Of a stretch of DNA of 64,000 bases, positions 9,582 to 20,141 are shown piece after piece; the first letter of the stretch is position 1, and every line of letters starts with the position of its first letter. Made by a program: the position numbers and the translations under genes. Below the pieces are notes generated by a model, which saw only the letters and a program-made list of their open reading frames with translations, did no database searches and was not told the origin of the DNA. The DNA comes from Brachybacterium sp. EE-P12 (GTDB taxonomy: Bacteria > Actinomycetota > Actinomycetes > Actinomycetales > Dermabacteraceae), in the NCBI RefSeq assembly GCF_003711805.1, contig NZ_QXCP01000009.1:186001-250000 (forward strand), in the 5' to 3' direction.

Positions 9582-10259
9582 GTGAATGCGACGACGCAAG
9601 CCCCCGTGGACGGACGCTCGGCCCGCTGGGCCCGGCACCGCGAACAGCGCCGCTCCGAGCTGCTGGACGTGGCCCGCCACCTCATCCACGAGCGCGGACC
9701 CGACGTGACGATGGAGGACATCGCCGCGGCCTCGGGCACCTCGAAGTCCATCGTCTACCGGTACTTCGAGGACAAGGCCCACCTGCAGCGCACCCTCGGC
9801 CGCAGCATCCTGCGGGCCATGCACGACAAGCTGCTCGAGGAGATGCGGGCGCTCGAGCAGCGGGTGGGCCGCGAGCCCGAGCCCGAGGAGCGCATCCGCT
9901 CCATGATCCGGGCCTATGTGGAGACCGCCCAGCGCTCCCCCGGCGTGTACCGCTTCGTGACCCGGCCCAGCGACGGCCTGTCCCACTTCCTCGCCTCCGT
10001 CACCCGCCTGGTCGCGACCTTCCTCCCCGCGGGCACGCCCTCGCCGCAGATCTGGGCCACCGGCGCGGTCGGCTTCGTCGAGCGCGCCGTGGACACCTGG
10101 ATGACCGACCTCGAGACCGCCGCCGCGACCGCGCCCGACGGCACGGCTGCGGAGGACGCCCCCGACGACGGCACCGCCGCCGACGCCCCCACCCCCCTCA
10201 CCTCCGATCAGCTCGTGACCCACCTGGTCACCTGGCTCATGAAGGGACTGCGCCCATGA
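9582..10259 (+). CDS. TetR family regulator of the fatty-acid block
   Basis: The 225-residue protein has a TetR helix-turn-helix at about residues 24-70 (DVTMEDIAAASGTSKSIVYRYFEDKAHL). A helical ligand-binding domain follows, with a low-complexity Ala/Asp/Pro insertion near residues 184-206. Its stop overlaps the acyl-CoA dehydrogenase start by four bases (ATGA), so the two are cotranslated. The palindrome at 9551-9581 is its likely operator, controlling its own operon and the divergent thiolase operon. Acyl-CoA thioesters are the natural guess for the inducer, but this is inference. Confidence 0.92.
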   Translation: MNATTQAPVDGRSARWARHREQRRSELLDVARHLIHERGPDVTMEDIAAASGTSKSIVYRYFEDKAHLQRTLGRSILRAMHDKLLEEMRALEQRVGREPEPEERIRSMIRAYVETAQRSPGVYRFVTRPSDGLSHFLASVTRLVATFLPAGTPSPQIWATGAVGFVERAVDTWMTDLETAAATAPDGTAAEDAPDDGTAADAPTPLTSDQLVTHLVTWLMKGLRP

Positions 10260-12409
10260 CCACCGACCTGCCCACCACCACGACCTCCACCGCCGCGTCG
10301 ACCCCCGCCGCCCGGCCGGCGAGCACCACGCCCACCGGACCGATCCCCGTCCCCGCCGACGGCAGCCCGCGCCTCGACGTCGAGCGCGTCTCCGAGGCGC
10401 TGCTGGGCCGCTGGGCCGAGACGCGTCGCACCGCCCGCGAGCGCGCCGCCCGCCCCGAGCTGCACCGCCCCGTCGACGCGAGCGTCGCCGAGCACCGCGA
10501 AAGGGTCTTCTCCCAGCTGCAGCAGCTGGCGGAGGAGGAGGTCTCGCTGCCGATGCTGCCCGAGCACCTCGGCGGCCCCAACGACAACGGCGCGAACGTC
10601 GCGGCCTTCGAGGAGCTCGTCGTCGCCGACCCCTCCCTGCAGATCAAGGCCGGGGTGCAGTGGGGCCTGTTCACCTCCGCGATCGTGCAGCTCGGCGACG
10701 AGGAGCAGCAGCGCGCCTGGGTGCCCGGGGCCATGGACCTCACCATCCCCGGCGCCTTCGCGATGACGGAGATCGGGCACGGCTCGGACGTCCAGTCCCT
10801 CGCGACGACCGCGACCTTCGACCCCGACGGCGGGGAGGACGGCGAGTGGGTGCTGCACACCCCGTTCCGCGCCGCCTGGAAGGACTTCCTCGGCAACGCC
10901 GCCGTGCATGCCCGCGCCGCGACGGTGTTCGCGCGCCTGATCACCAAGGGCGTCGACCACGGCGTGCACTGCTTCTACGTGCCCGTGCGCGACGAGGAGG
11001 GGAACCTCCTGCCGGGCGTGGCGAGCGAGGACGACGGCGAGAAGGGCGGGCTGAACGGCATCGACAACGGCCGCCTCGCCTTCGACCACGTGCGCGTGCC
11101 GCGGCGGAACCTGCTGAACCGCTACGGCGACGTCGCCCCCGACGGCACCTACTCCTCCCCCATCGAGTCCCCCGGCCGACGCTTCTTCACGATGATCGGC
11201 ACCCTCGTGCAGGGCCGCGTCTCCCTCGACGGCTCCGCGATCCGGGCCTCGCAGCTCGCGCTGCACATCGCGATCACCTACGCGACCCAGCGCCGTCAGT
11301 TCACCGCCGCGGACCCGACCCGCGAGACCGTGCTCATGGACTACCAGGCCCATCTGCACCGCCTGCTGCCGAAGCTCGCCGCGACCTATGCGGGCGCCTT
11401 CGCCCACGAGCAGCTGCTCCAGGCCTTCGACGACGTGTTCTCCGGCCGCGAGGACACCCCCGAGGCCCGCGAGGACCTCGAGACGCTCGCCGCGACGCTC
11501 AAGCCCACCTCGACCCGGCTCGCCCTGGACACCGTCCAGGAGTGCCGCGAGGCGTGCGGCGGCGCCGGCTTCATGGCGGAGAACCAGCTCGTGGGCCTCC
11601 ACCAGGACCTCGACGTGTACGCGACCTTCGAGGGCGACAACACGATCCTGCTGCAGCTGGTCGCCAAGCGCCTGCTCTCGGACTACACCTCCGAGCTGAA
11701 GAACGTGGACCGCGCCGGGATCGGGCGCTTCATCGCCCAGCGCGCCGAGGTGCTCGCCAAGCGGCACACCCCCTGGGCGCGGCTCGGGCAGTCCGTCGCC
11801 GACCGCGGCAACGCCAAGCGCGCCTTCGACTCCATGCGCAACGCCGACTTCCAGGAGGAGATGCTCGCCGACCGCGCCCGGGTGAAGGTCGAGGAGGTCG
11901 CCCTCTCCCTGCGCGGCGCGGCCCGGATGAGCCCGGCCGACGCCGCCGCCGAGGTCAACAAGCACCAGGTCGAGATGCTGGACGCGGCCCGCGCCCACGC
12001 CGACCTCGTGCGCTGGCGCGCCTTCACCGCCGGCATCGAGGCGCTCGACGGCCCCGGCGCCGAGGGCTCCCGCGCCGTGCTCACCGATGTGCGTGACCTG
12101 TTCGGCCTCTCCGCGATCAACGACGATCTCGCCTGGTTCCTGCTCTCGGGGATGATCTCCACCCAGCGCGGCCGCCAGATCGAGGGGGACCTGCGGCGTC
12201 TGCTGTGGCGGCTGCGCCCCCACGTGCTGGACCTGGTCGCGGCCTTCGACGTGCGCCCCGGGCACGTGCGGGCCCCGATCGCGCTCGGCGGGGAGCAGCA
12301 GCGGCAGGACGAGGCCGCGGCGTACTTCCGTGCGCAGCGGGCGCGCAGCGACGCCCCCGTGAGCGAGAAGTCGCTGCGCGATGCGGCGAAGCGGGCGCGG
12401 CGGCGCTGA
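10256..12409 (+). CDS. Acyl-CoA dehydrogenase, acyl-CoA oxidase-like architecture
   Basis: The 717-residue flavoprotein catalyses alpha,beta-oxidation of acyl-CoA. The motif [11 protein letters not shown] (168-178), the following TTATFD, and the extra C-terminal helical domain resemble peroxisomal acyl-CoA oxidases more than the short, roughly 400-residue dehydrogenases. The catalytic base is probably Glu459 in [12 protein letters not shown]. The first 35 residues are Thr/Pro/Ala-rich and probably disordered. Whether electrons go to O2 or to ETF cannot be decided from the sequence. It sits in the FadE5 position relative to the neighbouring hydratase, reductase and thiolase genes, which together could make a full beta-oxidation or reverse cycle. 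Confidence 0.88.
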   Translation: MTTDLPTTTTSTAASTPAARPASTTPTGPIPVPADGSPRLDVERVSEALLGRWAETRRTARERAARPELHRPVDASVAEHRERVFSQLQQLAEEEVSLPMLPEHLGGPNDNGANVAAFEELVVADPSLQIKAGVQWGLFTSAIVQLGDEEQQRAWVPGAMDLTIPGAFAMTEIGHGSDVQSLATTATFDPDGGEDGEWVLHTPFRAAWKDFLGNAAVHARAATVFARLITKGVDHGVHCFYVPVRDEEGNLLPGVASEDDGEKGGLNGIDNGRLAFDHVRVPRRNLLNRYGDVAPDGTYSSPIESPGRRFFTMIGTLVQGRVSLDGSAIRASQLALHIAITYATQRRQFTAADPTRETVLMDYQAHLHRLLPKLAATYAGAFAHEQLLQAFDDVFSGREDTPEAREDLETLAATLKPTSTRLALDTVQECREACGGAGFMAENQLVGLHQDLDVYATFEGDNTILLQLVAKRLLSDYTSELKNVDRAGIGRFIAQRAEVLAKRHTPWARLGQSVADRGNAKRAFDSMRNADFQEEMLADRARVKVEEVALSLRGAARMSPADAAAEVNKHQVEMLDAARAHADLVRWRAFTAGIEALDGPGAEGSRAVLTDVRDLFGLSAINDDLAWFLLSGMISTQRGRQIEGDLRRLLWRLRPHVLDLVAAFDVRPGHVRAPIALGGEQQRQDEAAAYFRAQRARSDAPVSEKSLRDAAKRARRR

Positions 12410-12469
12410 GGCCGACGACGCCGCCTCCGTCGGCGCTGAACCGCTCCGCCCCCGATCGCGCGTCGACCG

Positions 12470-12475
12470 TAGACT
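12470..12475 (+). promoter_or_regulatory. Probable -10 box of purL
   Basis: TAGACT fits TANNNT and lies in the short gap between the dehydrogenase stop and purL. Transcription would begin near 12482, giving a leader of about 64 bases that starts directly with a hairpin. Confidence 0.45.
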
Positions 12476-12481
12476 GGGCGG

Positions 12482-12504
12482 GCGCCGGGCCGAGTGCCCG
12501 GCGC
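12482..12504 (+). promoter_or_regulatory. 9-bp stem-loop at the 5' end of the purL leader
   Basis: GCGCCGGGC (12482-12490) pairs perfectly with GCCCGGCGC (12496-12504) around a CGAGT loop. It has no T tract. It begins where the purL transcript is expected to begin, so it could protect or regulate the mRNA. It could instead be a weak terminator of the upstream operon. Confidence 0.5.
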
Positions 12505-12545
12505 TCCCCCGGCCAGCCCTCGTGACGAACGGACCCGACCCCGCG

Positions 12546-14873
12546 ATGACCGCTGAGAACACTCCCTCCACCCCGCACGGCTCCGCCGCGGAGACCGACA
12601 CCGTCGAGAACGCCGCCGCCACGCCGCACCAGGTGCAGCCCTTCGCGGAGCTCGGCCTCAAGGAGGACGAGTACGCGAACATCCGCGAGCTGCTGGGGCG
12701 CCGCCCCACCAACGCCGAGCTCGCCATGTACTCGGTGATGTGGTCGGAGCACTGCTCCTACAAGTCCTCCAAGAAGCACCTGCGCACCTTCGGGAAGCAC
12801 ACCACCGAGGCGATGCGGGAGAAGCTCCTGGTGGGGATGGGCGAGGATGCCGGCGTCGTCGACATCGGCGACGGCTGGGCGGTGACCTTCAAGGTCGAGT
12901 CCCACAACCATCCCTCCTACGTCGAGCCGTACCAGGGCGCCGCGACCGGCGTCGGCGGCATCGTGCGCGACATCATCTCGATGGGCGCCCGCCCCGTCGC
13001 CGTCATGGACCAGCTGCGCTTCGGCGCCGTCGACCACCCCGACACCGCGCGCGTGGTCCACGGCGTGGTCTCCGGCGTGGGCGGCTACGGCAACTCCCTG
13101 GGCCTGCCGAACATCGGCGGGGAGACCGTCTTCGACGCCTCGTACCAGAAGAACCCCCTGGTGAACGCGCTCGCCGTGGGCATGATGCGCCACGAGGACA
13201 TCCGCCTCGGCGCCGCGACCGGCGCCGGCAACAAGGTGGTGCTCTTCGGCGCCCGCACCGGCGGGGACGGGATCGGCGGCGCCTCGATCCTGGCCTCGGA
13301 GACCTTCGAGGAGGACGGGCCCGTCAAGCGGCCCAGCGTCCAGGTGGGCGACCCGTTCATGGAGAAGGTGCTCATCGAGTGCTGCCTCGAGCTGTACGCG
13401 GCCGGCACCGTCGCGGCGATCCAGGACCTCGGCGCGGCCGGAATCTCCTGCGCCACCAGCGAGCTCGCCGCCAACGGCGGCTCCGGCATGCACATCCATC
13501 TCGAGGAGGTGCTGCTGCGCGACCCGACGCTGAATGCCGGGGAGATCCTCATGAGCGAGTCGCAGGAGCGCATGATGGCGATCGTCGCGCCCGAGCGGCT
13601 GGAGGAGTTCCAGCAGATCGCCGCGAAGTGGGACGTCGAGGCCGCTGTGATCGGCGAGGTCACCGGCGACGGCCGCCTCACGGTCGACCACCATGGAGAG
13701 AGGATCGTCGACGTCGATCCCGCGACCGTCGCGATCGACAGCCCCGTCTACGACCGCCCCTACGCCCGTCCCGACTGGCAGGACGCGCTCCAGGCCGACG
13801 CCGCCGAGGCGCTCGCCCGCCCCGAGTCCGCCGAGGAGATCGCCGCGCAGGTCCGGGCGCTGATCTCCTCCCCGAACCTCGCCTCCAAGAGCTGGGTCAC
13901 CGACCAGTACGACCGGTACGTCGGCGGGAACACGGCGCTTGCGATGCCCGACGATGCGGGCGTGCTGCGCATCGACGAGGAGACCGGGCGCGGCATCGCG
14001 CTCGCGACCGACGCGAACGGACGCTACACCAAGCTCGACCCCCGCAGCGGCGCCCAGCTCGCCCTCGCCGAGGCGTACCGCAACGTCGCCACCTCCGGGG
14101 CGACGCCGCTGGCGATCACGGATTGCCTGAACTTCGGCTCCCCCGAGGACCCGGGCCCCATGTGGCAGCTGGTCGAGGCGATCGGCGGCCTCGCCGAGGC
14201 CTGCGAGACCCTCGAGGTGCCCGTCACCGGCGGCAACGTGTCGCTGTACAACTCCACCGGCGAGCCCGGGCTGATCGACTCCGCGATCCACCCCACCCCC
14301 GTCGTCGGCGTGCTCGGCGTGTTCACCGATGTCGCGCATCGCCTCCCGTCCGGCTGGCAGGCAGACGGCCAGACGGTGCTGCTGCTGGGCACGACCCGCG
14401 AGGAGCTCTCGGGCTCGGCCTGGTCCGACGTGGTCCACCAGCACCTCGGCGGGCTGCCCCCGCGCGTGGACCTCGAGGCCGAGCGGTCCCTGGCCCGAGT
14501 GCTGATCGCCTCCTCCGAGCAGCAGCTCGCCTCCGCCGCGCACGACCTCTCCGAGGGCGGCCTGGTCCAGGCCCTCGTCGAGGCCGTGGTCCGCTTCGGG
14601 ACCGGCACCCGGGTCGACCTCGCCGCCGTGCTCGAGCGTGACGGCGTGGACCTCGCCACCGCCCTGTTCTCCGAGTCGCAGGCCCGCGCCGTCGTCGCGA
14701 TCCCGGCCGAGGCGGAGGAGCGCTTCCGCGCCCTCGCCGACGAGCACGGGGTACCGGTGCTCGCGCTCGGCACCACCGGCGGCGACTCCCTGGAGATCGA
14801 CGGCCTCGGCGCCTTCGCCGTCGGCGAGCTGCGGGAGCTGCGGGAGCGGACCCTGCCGCGCTACTTCGGCTGA
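12546..14873 (+). CDS. purL: Phosphoribosylformylglycinamidine synthase subunit PurL
   Basis: This is the large, ATP-binding subunit of FGAM synthase, step four of de novo purine synthesis. It works with PurQ and PurS, which are not in the window. At 775 residues it is the Gram-positive 'small PurL' form without a glutaminase domain. Conserved blocks include [20 protein letters not shown] near residue 119, and [13 protein letters not shown] near residue 295. The frame is open further upstream, but ATG at 12546 gives the family's normal N-terminus plus a short acidic tail. No good ribosome site is visible. It ends 13 bases from the convergent amidase gene. Confidence 0.96.
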   Translation: MTAENTPSTPHGSAAETDTVENAAATPHQVQPFAELGLKEDEYANIRELLGRRPTNAELAMYSVMWSEHCSYKSSKKHLRTFGKHTTEAMREKLLVGMGEDAGVVDIGDGWAVTFKVESHNHPSYVEPYQGAATGVGGIVRDIISMGARPVAVMDQLRFGAVDHPDTARVVHGVVSGVGGYGNSLGLPNIGGETVFDASYQKNPLVNALAVGMMRHEDIRLGAATGAGNKVVLFGARTGGDGIGGASILASETFEEDGPVKRPSVQVGDPFMEKVLIECCLELYAAGTVAAIQDLGAAGISCATSELAANGGSGMHIHLEEVLLRDPTLNAGEILMSESQERMMAIVAPERLEEFQQIAAKWDVEAAVIGEVTGDGRLTVDHHGERIVDVDPATVAIDSPVYDRPYARPDWQDALQADAAEALARPESAEEIAAQVRALISSPNLASKSWVTDQYDRYVGGNTALAMPDDAGVLRIDEETGRGIALATDANGRYTKLDPRSGAQLALAEAYRNVATSGATPLAITDCLNFGSPEDPGPMWQLVEAIGGLAEACETLEVPVTGGNVSLYNSTGEPGLIDSAIHPTPVVGVLGVFTDVAHRLPSGWQADGQTVLLLGTTREELSGSAWSDVVHQHLGGLPPRVDLEAERSLARVLIASSEQQLASAAHDLSEGGLVQALVEAVVRFGTGTRVDLAAVLERDGVDLATALFSESQARAVVAIPAEAEERFRALADEHGVPVLALGTTGGDSLEIDGLGAFAVGELRELRERTLPRYFG

Positions 14874-14886
14874 ACGTCCGCGGCGC

Positions 14887-16959
14887 TCAGGCCCGCCCGG
14901 TGGCCCGCATCCAGCGCACCATGAAGGCGGCCATGTGATCGCGCCGCACCACGGAGCTCGGGCCGAAGATGCCGCCTGAGCCGCGGGCGATGCCCATCTT
15001 CGCCATCCAGGTGATCTCCTTGGCGAAGGTGTGCGTCGCGGGCACGTCCGTGAAGCTGTTCGACGTGCTGGTGTCCTTCGCCCCGGCGGCGCGGTAGAGG
15101 AACGCCGAGAGCTCGTCGCGCCGGAAGGTCGCCGAGGGGCTGAAGGTGCGGTTCTCGCCGCTCCCCCGCCCCCTGGCGATGCCCTTCTCGAAGGCCCAGC
15201 AGATCTCGTCGTAGAAGGTCATGTTCGGCGTGACGTCCCGGAACGGGGACTTCTGCGGCCCCTTGTAGTCGGCCGGCATCTCCAGCGCCCGGACGATGAA
15301 CGTGATCATCACGTCGCGGCGGTTCGCCTCGCCGGGGCGGAACTCCGCATTCGGCGGGGTCCCCCAGCCTCTGGTGATCCCGAGAGCGGCCAGGTCGTTG
15401 ACGTCCACGAAGAAGGTGCTGGTGGTCGGGACGTCGCTGAAGTACGGCGTCACGAAGCGGACCTCGTCGCCCTCCCGGACGGCCACGCCGCGCTGGAACG
15501 GCTGGACGACACGGTCGCCGTCCCTGCGCGCGCTGCCCTCGGGCCGACGCCAGTCGTGCTCCCACTCCGGGGCGAAGGACGACGTGTAGCCCGTCGCTCC
15601 GCCGCCGCCCTGGAGCACCAGCCCCTTGGTGAGGATCGTGGCGGTGAAGGGGCCGTTCTCGTGCGCGCTCCTGACCACGGTGCCGAGCTTCGAGGAGCCG
15701 CCGGCCTTCGTGAAGGCGTTCAGGTGGTCCTTCCAGCCCCCGTCCAGCGCCTTCTGCGCCTCGGAGCGGAGCGTGCCGAACTGCTTGTACAGCGCGTCGC
15801 CGGGACAGTCGGTGTAGTTCACGTCGCGGTGGCCGAACATCTTCGGCAGCGAGACCTTCTTGCCGGCGGGGAAGCGGGTGCCCGAGCCCGGCGTCCAGGA
15901 GGAGGTCGCGGAGACCTTGGTCTGGAAGGTGCTCAGCAGCTTCCAGCCGACGAGCTGCGCGACCGCGCTCCGCGCCGCCGAGGGCACGGAGGTGCTCTGG
16001 TAGTTGCCCATCACCGAGATGCCGAAGGAGCCGGTGTTGAAGCCGTAGGCGTGGGCGCCGACGATGTTGCGGTGCAGCCCGCCGCTGCGGCCCTCGAAGA
16101 TCTGCCCGTGCTTGGAGACCAGGACGTTGTAGCCGATGTCGGCCCAGCCCAGGGTCTTCGTGTGATAGGTCAGGATGCCGCGCACGAGCTCCGCCGACTG
16201 CGCGGCGGTGTAGCTGTTGGTGCCGGCCGTGTGGTGGATGACCACGGCCTTGAGCTGGTCCGCCGCGCTGGTGCCGCGCACGAGGGACTCGTCCGCGCCC
16301 CAGCCCTTGCGGGAGGTGTACTTCGGCGTCCCGGGTCCGAGCGCCGGGGTGGCCGGGTTCGCCATGGTCACCGCCTGCGCGGCCCGGGCGACGCTCTGCC
16401 GGGCGGAGAGCGTCATCGGCTCCGGGGCGCCCGCAGCATCCGCGACGGCGGCGTCCTCCGGCGCGGGAGACGTCGTGATGATGTGCGCGGTGAGGCTGTC
16501 CGTGACGTCCTCGCCGTCGAGCTCCGCCCGGATCTGGAGAGCTCCGACCACACCGATCCATGCGCACTCCGTGCCGGGCGCGTCCTCGCCCGTCTCGGGG
16601 TCCTCCGCCGTCTCGAGCAGCTCCCAGTCGGTCCACTCGCCGCCCTCGAGCCGGCCTCGCACCTGCACCTCGGGGGCTTCGACCTCGTGCGGCCAGGTCA
16701 CGCCCACCATGGTGCCGGGCTGCTCGGGCAGATCGCGCACCTGGTCCCCGTCGGCGTCGACGAGCTCGGTCTGCGCGAGGGGGACATCGACCACCCGGGT
16801 CTCACCGCCGGTGACGGACGGGTCCGCGAGGGCGGGGGCCGCCGAGAGGGCGACCGCGCCGGCGGGGACGGCGGCCGCGGTCGCGGCCATCAGGGTGCGG
16901 CGCGTGAGGGAGACGGCGCGGCGATCCTCGGGGACGGTGGACAGGTTCCGCTTCGACAT
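14887..16959 (-). CDS. Tat-exported N-acetylmuramoyl-L-alanine amidase (PGRP type) with SLH-like repeats
   Basis: The 690-residue secreted protein starts with a Tat-type signal (SLTRRTLMAA, twin Arg at 20-21, ending near APALA). A roughly 150-residue beta-rich region precedes an amidase_2/PGRP domain with zinc ligands in VVIHHTAG (His242/243) and FGHRDVNYTDCPG. The C-terminus carries three S-layer-homology-like repeats, each with F-x-DV, a GI(A/T)RG turn and RRD-x-(M/L)-x-x-F, at about 505-560, 565-625 and 635-690. It should cut the MurNAc-L-Ala bond at the cell surface, with the repeats anchoring it to wall polymer. AGGAG precedes ATG 16959. It has no operon partner. Confidence 0.9.
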   Translation of the reverse strand: MSKRNLSTVPEDRRAVSLTRRTLMAATAAAVPAGAVALSAAPALADPSVTGGETRVVDVPLAQTELVDADGDQVRDLPEQPGTMVGVTWPHEVEAPEVQVRGRLEGGEWTDWELLETAEDPETGEDAPGTECAWIGVVGALQIRAELDGEDVTDSLTAHIITTSPAPEDAAVADAAGAPEPMTLSARQSVARAAQAVTMANPATPALGPGTPKYTSRKGWGADESLVRGTSAADQLKAVVIHHTAGTNSYTAAQSAELVRGILTYHTKTLGWADIGYNVLVSKHGQIFEGRSGGLHRNIVGAHAYGFNTGSFGISVMGNYQSTSVPSAARSAVAQLVGWKLLSTFQTKVSATSSWTPGSGTRFPAGKKVSLPKMFGHRDVNYTDCPGDALYKQFGTLRSEAQKALDGGWKDHLNAFTKAGGSSKLGTVVRSAHENGPFTATILTKGLVLQGGGGATGYTSSFAPEWEHDWRRPEGSARRDGDRVVQPFQRGVAVREGDEVRFVTPYFSDVPTTSTFFVDVNDLAALGITRGWGTPPNAEFRPGEANRRDVMITFIVRALEMPADYKGPQKSPFRDVTPNMTFYDEICWAFEKGIARGRGSGENRTFSPSATFRRDELSAFLYRAAGAKDTSTSNSFTDVPATHTFAKEITWMAKMGIARGSGGIFGPSSVVRRDHMAAFMVRWMRATGRA

Positions 16960-17116
16960 CACGGGCTCCTGGGGAGAAGGGGGCGGGGAAGGCCGCTGAG
17001 CGCGGCCGGGTGGGACCCGGCGGACGCACGGCTGCCACCGTCACGGTAGTCCACGCCCTGACGGGGCACGTCCCGCGCCGGTCACGATCCGACAAAGACC
17101 TCGCGGGGACACACGT

Positions 17117-17158
17117 CGAGGGCGGGCCGTCGGGATCTCTCCCGTCGGCCCGCCCTCG
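17117..17158 (-). terminator. Terminator after rplQ
   Basis: A 13-bp perfect stem (17117-17129 with 17146-17158) closes further inward and lies 55 bases past the rplQ stop. It marks the end of the ribosomal superregion. No T tract is visible, as is common in this genome. Confidence 0.7.
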
Positions 17159-17212
17159 GCGGTGTGCGCGGCTCTCCGCGTCCGGTCGTGGGCTCCGCAG
17201 AACCCTCGACGC

Positions 17213-17704
17213 TCAGGACTCCGTGGGCTCCTCGGCGGCCGCGGTCTCCTCGGCGGGGGTCTCCTCGGCGGCGGGCTTCTCGTCGGCCTTGGCGCTCGCC
17301 TTCGCGGCGCCCTCGGCCTCCTTCACCACGGCCTGCTTCGGGGAGTACTCCTCGGTGACCAGCTCGATGACGGCCATCGGGGCGTTGTCGCCCTTGCGGG
17401 GGCCGATCTTCGTGATGCGGGTGTAGCCGCCGGGGCGCTCCGAGAAGGTCGGCGCGATCTCCTCGAAGAGCTGGTACACGACGCCCTTGTCACGGATGGT
17501 CTGCATCACGCGGCGACGGGAGGCGAGATCGCCCTTCTTCGCCTGGGTGACCAGACGCTCCGCGTGGGGGCGCAGGCGCTTGGCCTTGGTCTCGGTGGTC
17601 GTGATCCGGCCGTGACGGAACAGCTCGGTGGCGAGGCCCGCGATGATCATCCGCTCGTGCGCGGGGGATCCGCCGAGGCGCGCGCCCTTGGTGGGTGCAG
17701 GCAT
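17213..17704 (-). CDS. rplQ: 50S ribosomal protein L17
   Basis: The 163-residue L17 has the conserved core ([41 protein letters not shown]) over the first 120 residues. An Ala/Glu/Lys-rich tail of about 40 residues follows, a common actinobacterial extension. It binds 23S rRNA near the exit tunnel. AAGGAGAA precedes the ATG. It is the last gene of the alpha operon, 27 bases after rpoA, and is followed by a strong terminator. Confidence 0.97.
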   Translation of the reverse strand: MPAPTKGARLGGSPAHERMIIAGLATELFRHGRITTTETKAKRLRPHAERLVTQAKKGDLASRRRVMQTIRDKGVVYQLFEEIAPTFSERPGGYTRITKIGPRKGDNAPMAVIELVTEEYSPKQAVVKEAEGAAKASAKADEKPAAEETPAEETAAAEEPTES

Positions 17705-17731
17705 GGTCGTTCTCCTTGGTGGAAGTGAAGG

Positions 17732-18727
17732 TCAGTACTGGTCGCCGAAGTCGTCGGAGTAGGTCTCCAGCGCGGCGGGGTCGAACCCGGCCGGGGAGTC
17801 CTTGAGCGACAGACCGAGCTCGGCGAGCTTCGCCTTGACCTCGTCGATGGACTTCTGACCGAAGTTGCGGATGTCGAGCAGGTCCGCCTCGGAACGGGCG
17901 GTGAGCTCGCCGACGGTGTGGACGCCCTCGCGCATGAGGCAGTTGTACGACCGGACCGTGAGGTTCAGGTCGTTGATCGGCAGCGCGAGGTCAGCGGCCA
18001 GGGCCTGGTCGGTGGGCGAGGGGCCGATCTCGATGCCCTCCGCCTCCTGGTTCAGCTCGTGGGCCAGACCGAACAGCTCGACCAGGGTCTTGCCCGCCGA
18101 GGCCACCGCGTCGCGGGGGCTGATGGCCGGCTTGGTCTCGACGTCGACGATGAGCTTGTCGAAGTCGGTGCGCTGCTCGACGCGGGTCGCCTCGACCTTG
18201 TAGGTCACCTTCAGCACGGGCGAGTAGATCGAGTCGACCGGGACCCGGCCGATCTCGCCGTCCACGCCCTTGTTCTGCGCGGCGGAGACGTAGCCGCGGC
18301 CGCGCTCGACGATCAGCTCGACCTCCAGGCGCCCCTTCTCGTTGAGGGTCGCGATGTGCAGGTCGGGGTTGTGGATCTCCACACCGGCCGGAGGGGTGAT
18401 GTCGGCGGCGGTGACGCGACCGGCCTCCTCGCGGCGCAGGTACATCACGACGGGCTCGTCGTTCTCGGAGGAGACGACGAGGTTCTTGATGTTGAGGATG
18501 ACCTCGGTGATGTCCTCCTTGACGCCGGGGACGGTGCTGAACTCGTGCAGCACGCCGTCGATGCGGATCGAGGTGACCGCGGCGCCGGGGATGGAGGACA
18601 GCAGGGTGCGGCGCAGGGAGTTGCCGAGGGTGTAGCCGAAGCCCGGCTCGAGCGGCTCGATGACGAACCGGGAGCGGTTGTCCGACACGACCTCTTCGGT
18701 CAGCGTGGGGCGCTGTGCAATGAGCAC
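17732..18727 (-). CDS. rpoA: DNA-directed RNA polymerase subunit alpha
   Basis: The 331-residue alpha subunit nucleates RNA polymerase assembly and contacts activators and UP elements. The N-terminal dimerisation domain shows [20 protein letters not shown]. The C-terminal domain shows the helix-hairpin-helix segment [20 protein letters not shown] followed by an acidic tail. The start is GTG at 18727 with AAAGGA six bases upstream. It lies between rpsK and rplQ as in the alpha operon; rpsD, often just upstream in other bacteria, is absent here. Confidence 0.98.
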   Translation of the reverse strand: MLIAQRPTLTEEVVSDNRSRFVIEPLEPGFGYTLGNSLRRTLLSSIPGAAVTSIRIDGVLHEFSTVPGVKEDITEVILNIKNLVVSSENDEPVVMYLRREEAGRVTAADITPPAGVEIHNPDLHIATLNEKGRLEVELIVERGRGYVSAAQNKGVDGEIGRVPVDSIYSPVLKVTYKVEATRVEQRTDFDKLIVDVETKPAISPRDAVASAGKTLVELFGLAHELNQEAEGIEIGPSPTDQALAADLALPINDLNLTVRSYNCLMREGVHTVGELTARSEADLLDIRNFGQKSIDEVKAKLAELGLSLKDSPAGFDPAALETYSDDFGDQY

Positions 18728-18893
18728 TGTGGATCCTTTCGGCGAGCGTCCGCCATATGACGCTCAGAAGGGGGCGGTGGGCCTGGAAGGTACGGGGGTG
18801 TCCACGTCAGCCGTGGGTGCCGGGCGCGGGAGACCCCGCCCGGCACGGACGGGCCGTGACGAGCGGGGTGCCCCGTCGTCGCGGCCGACGGGA

Positions 18894-19298
18894 TCAGACG
18901 CGGCGGCGCTTGGCCGGACGGGTGCCGTTGTGCGGCTGCGGGGTGACGTCCTGGATCGAGCCCACCTCGAGGCCGGTCGCGGTCAGCGAGCGGATCGCGG
19001 TCTCGCGGCCCGAGCCCGGGCCCTTGACGAAGACGTCGACCTTCTTCAGGCCGTGCTCCTGCGCCTGGCGCGCGGCGGCCTCGGCGGCCATCTGCGCGGC
19101 GTAGGGGGTCGACTTGCGCGAGCCCTTGAAGCCGACCTGGCCGGCGGAGGCCCAGGAGATGACGGCGCCGGTCGGGTCCGTGATGGACACGATGGTGTTG
19201 TTGAACGTGCTCTTGATGTGGGCCTGGCCGCTCACGATGTTCTTCTTGTCCTTGCGGCGCGGCTTGCGCGCAGCGGCCTGACGGGTCTTGGTTGCCAT
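18894..19298 (-). CDS. rpsK: 30S ribosomal protein S11
   Basis: The 134-residue S11 forms the platform of the 30S subunit next to 16S rRNA helix 45. It shows the typical [26 protein letters not shown] and C-terminal [18 protein letters not shown] blocks. AGGAG lies upstream of the ATG. It follows rpsM by 109 bases and precedes rpoA by 166 bases. Confidence 0.98.
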   Translation of the reverse strand: MATKTRQAAARKPRRKDKKNIVSGQAHIKSTFNNTIVSITDPTGAVISWASAGQVGFKGSRKSTPYAAQMAAEAAARQAQEHGLKKVDVFVKGPGSGRETAIRSLTATGLEVGSIQDVTPQPHNGTRPAKRRRV

Positions 19299-19407
19299 GC
19301 GGCAGAACTCCTCTGGTGGTGTGGGGGTGCGCCGGTTCCCTCAGCGGCGCGAAGTGACTGCGGGCTCCGGTCTCGGAGCCGGGCGGCCGATCAGCGGATG
19401 CCGCGGA

Positions 19408-19782
19408 TCAGCGAGCCTTCTTCTTGCCGGCGACCGTGCGCTTGGGGCCCTTGCGGGTGCGCGCGTTGGTCTTCGTGCGCTGACCGTGCACCGGGAGGCC
19501 GCGGCGGTGACGCAGGCCCTGATAGCTGCCGATCTCGACCTTGCGGCGGATGTCGGCGGCCACCTCGCGGCGCAGGTCGCCCTCGACCATGTAGTTCGCC
19601 TCGATGTGATCGCGGAGCTGGACGAGCTCCTCGTCGGTCACCTCGCGGACGCGCTTGTCGCCGGAGACGCCGGTCGCGGCCAGGGTCTCCTGGGCGCGGG
19701 TCCGGCCCACGCCGAAGATGTACGTCAGGGCGACCTCGAGGCGCTTCTCGCGCGGAAGGTCCACTCCCACCAGACGTGCCAT
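19408..19782 (-). CDS. rpsM: 30S ribosomal protein S13
   Basis: The 124-residue S13 sits in the 30S head and contacts tRNA and the 50S subunit. Conserved features are the N-terminal [20 protein letters not shown], the IGVG-equivalent [10 protein letters not shown] turn and the basic C-terminal tail beginning [16 protein letters not shown]. It is separated from rpmJ by a 223-base gap that contains three consecutive small hairpins. Confidence 0.98.
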   Translation of the reverse strand: MARLVGVDLPREKRLEVALTYIFGVGRTRAQETLAATGVSGDKRVREVTDEELVQLRDHIEANYMVEGDLRREVAADIRRKVEIGSYQGLRHRRGLPVHGQRTKTNARTRKGPKRTVAGKKKAR

Positions 19783-19910
19783 GTGCAGATTCTCCTACTG
19801 TCTCGGAGGCCTGAGCCGACACCTCGCCGGGACCGTCTGCCCGACGCCGCAGCCTCCGTCCTGCGGGTGACCGGCTCGTGCCGGTGGTGTCGTCTCTTCA
19901 TTTGTGTGGT

Positions 19911-19960
19911 GCCCGCGGGAGCGGGCGGTGCCCCTGCGGGGCGTGCCGCCTCGCGGCGGC
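19911..19960 (-). promoter_or_regulatory. Three tandem short hairpins between rpmJ and rpsM
   Basis: Perfect stems occur at 19911-19926 (GCCCGC with GCGGGC), 19930-19942 (GCCCC with GGGGC) and 19945-19960 (GCCGCC with GGCGGC). They lie in the transcribed gap of the alpha operon. They could tune expression of rpsM onward or stabilise a processed end; there is no T tract. Confidence 0.45.
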
Positions 19961-20005
19961 GGGGTCACGGCGTGCCGTGGCTGCGGGGACTCGCGTCCCC
20001 CTGGC

Positions 20006-20119
20006 TCAGCCCTGGCGCTGCTTGTGACGCGGGTTCGAGCAGATGACCATGACTCGCGAGTGGCGACGGATCACCTTGCAGTTGTCGCAGATCGGCTTGA
20101 CGCTCGGCTTGACCTTCAT
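20006..20119 (-). CDS. rpmJ: 50S ribosomal protein L36
   Basis: This 37-residue protein is the smallest gene in the cluster. It reads [14 protein letters not shown] at the start and keeps the full zinc ribbon: Cys11, Cys14, Cys27 and His32. It is therefore the zinc-binding (C+) paralogue. GGGAGAAGGA precedes the ATG. It lies 22 bases after infA in the conserved infA-rpmJ-rpsM order. Confidence 0.97.
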   Translation of the reverse strand: MKVKPSVKPICDNCKVIRRHSRVMVICSNPRHKQRQG

Positions 20120-20141
20120 AGCTTTCCTTCTCCCGGGACGA

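Noticed and set aside
12117-14747. 876-codon minus-strand frame opposite purL
   Set aside because: Its composition is the same antisense type, and purL on the plus strand is complete and canonical.
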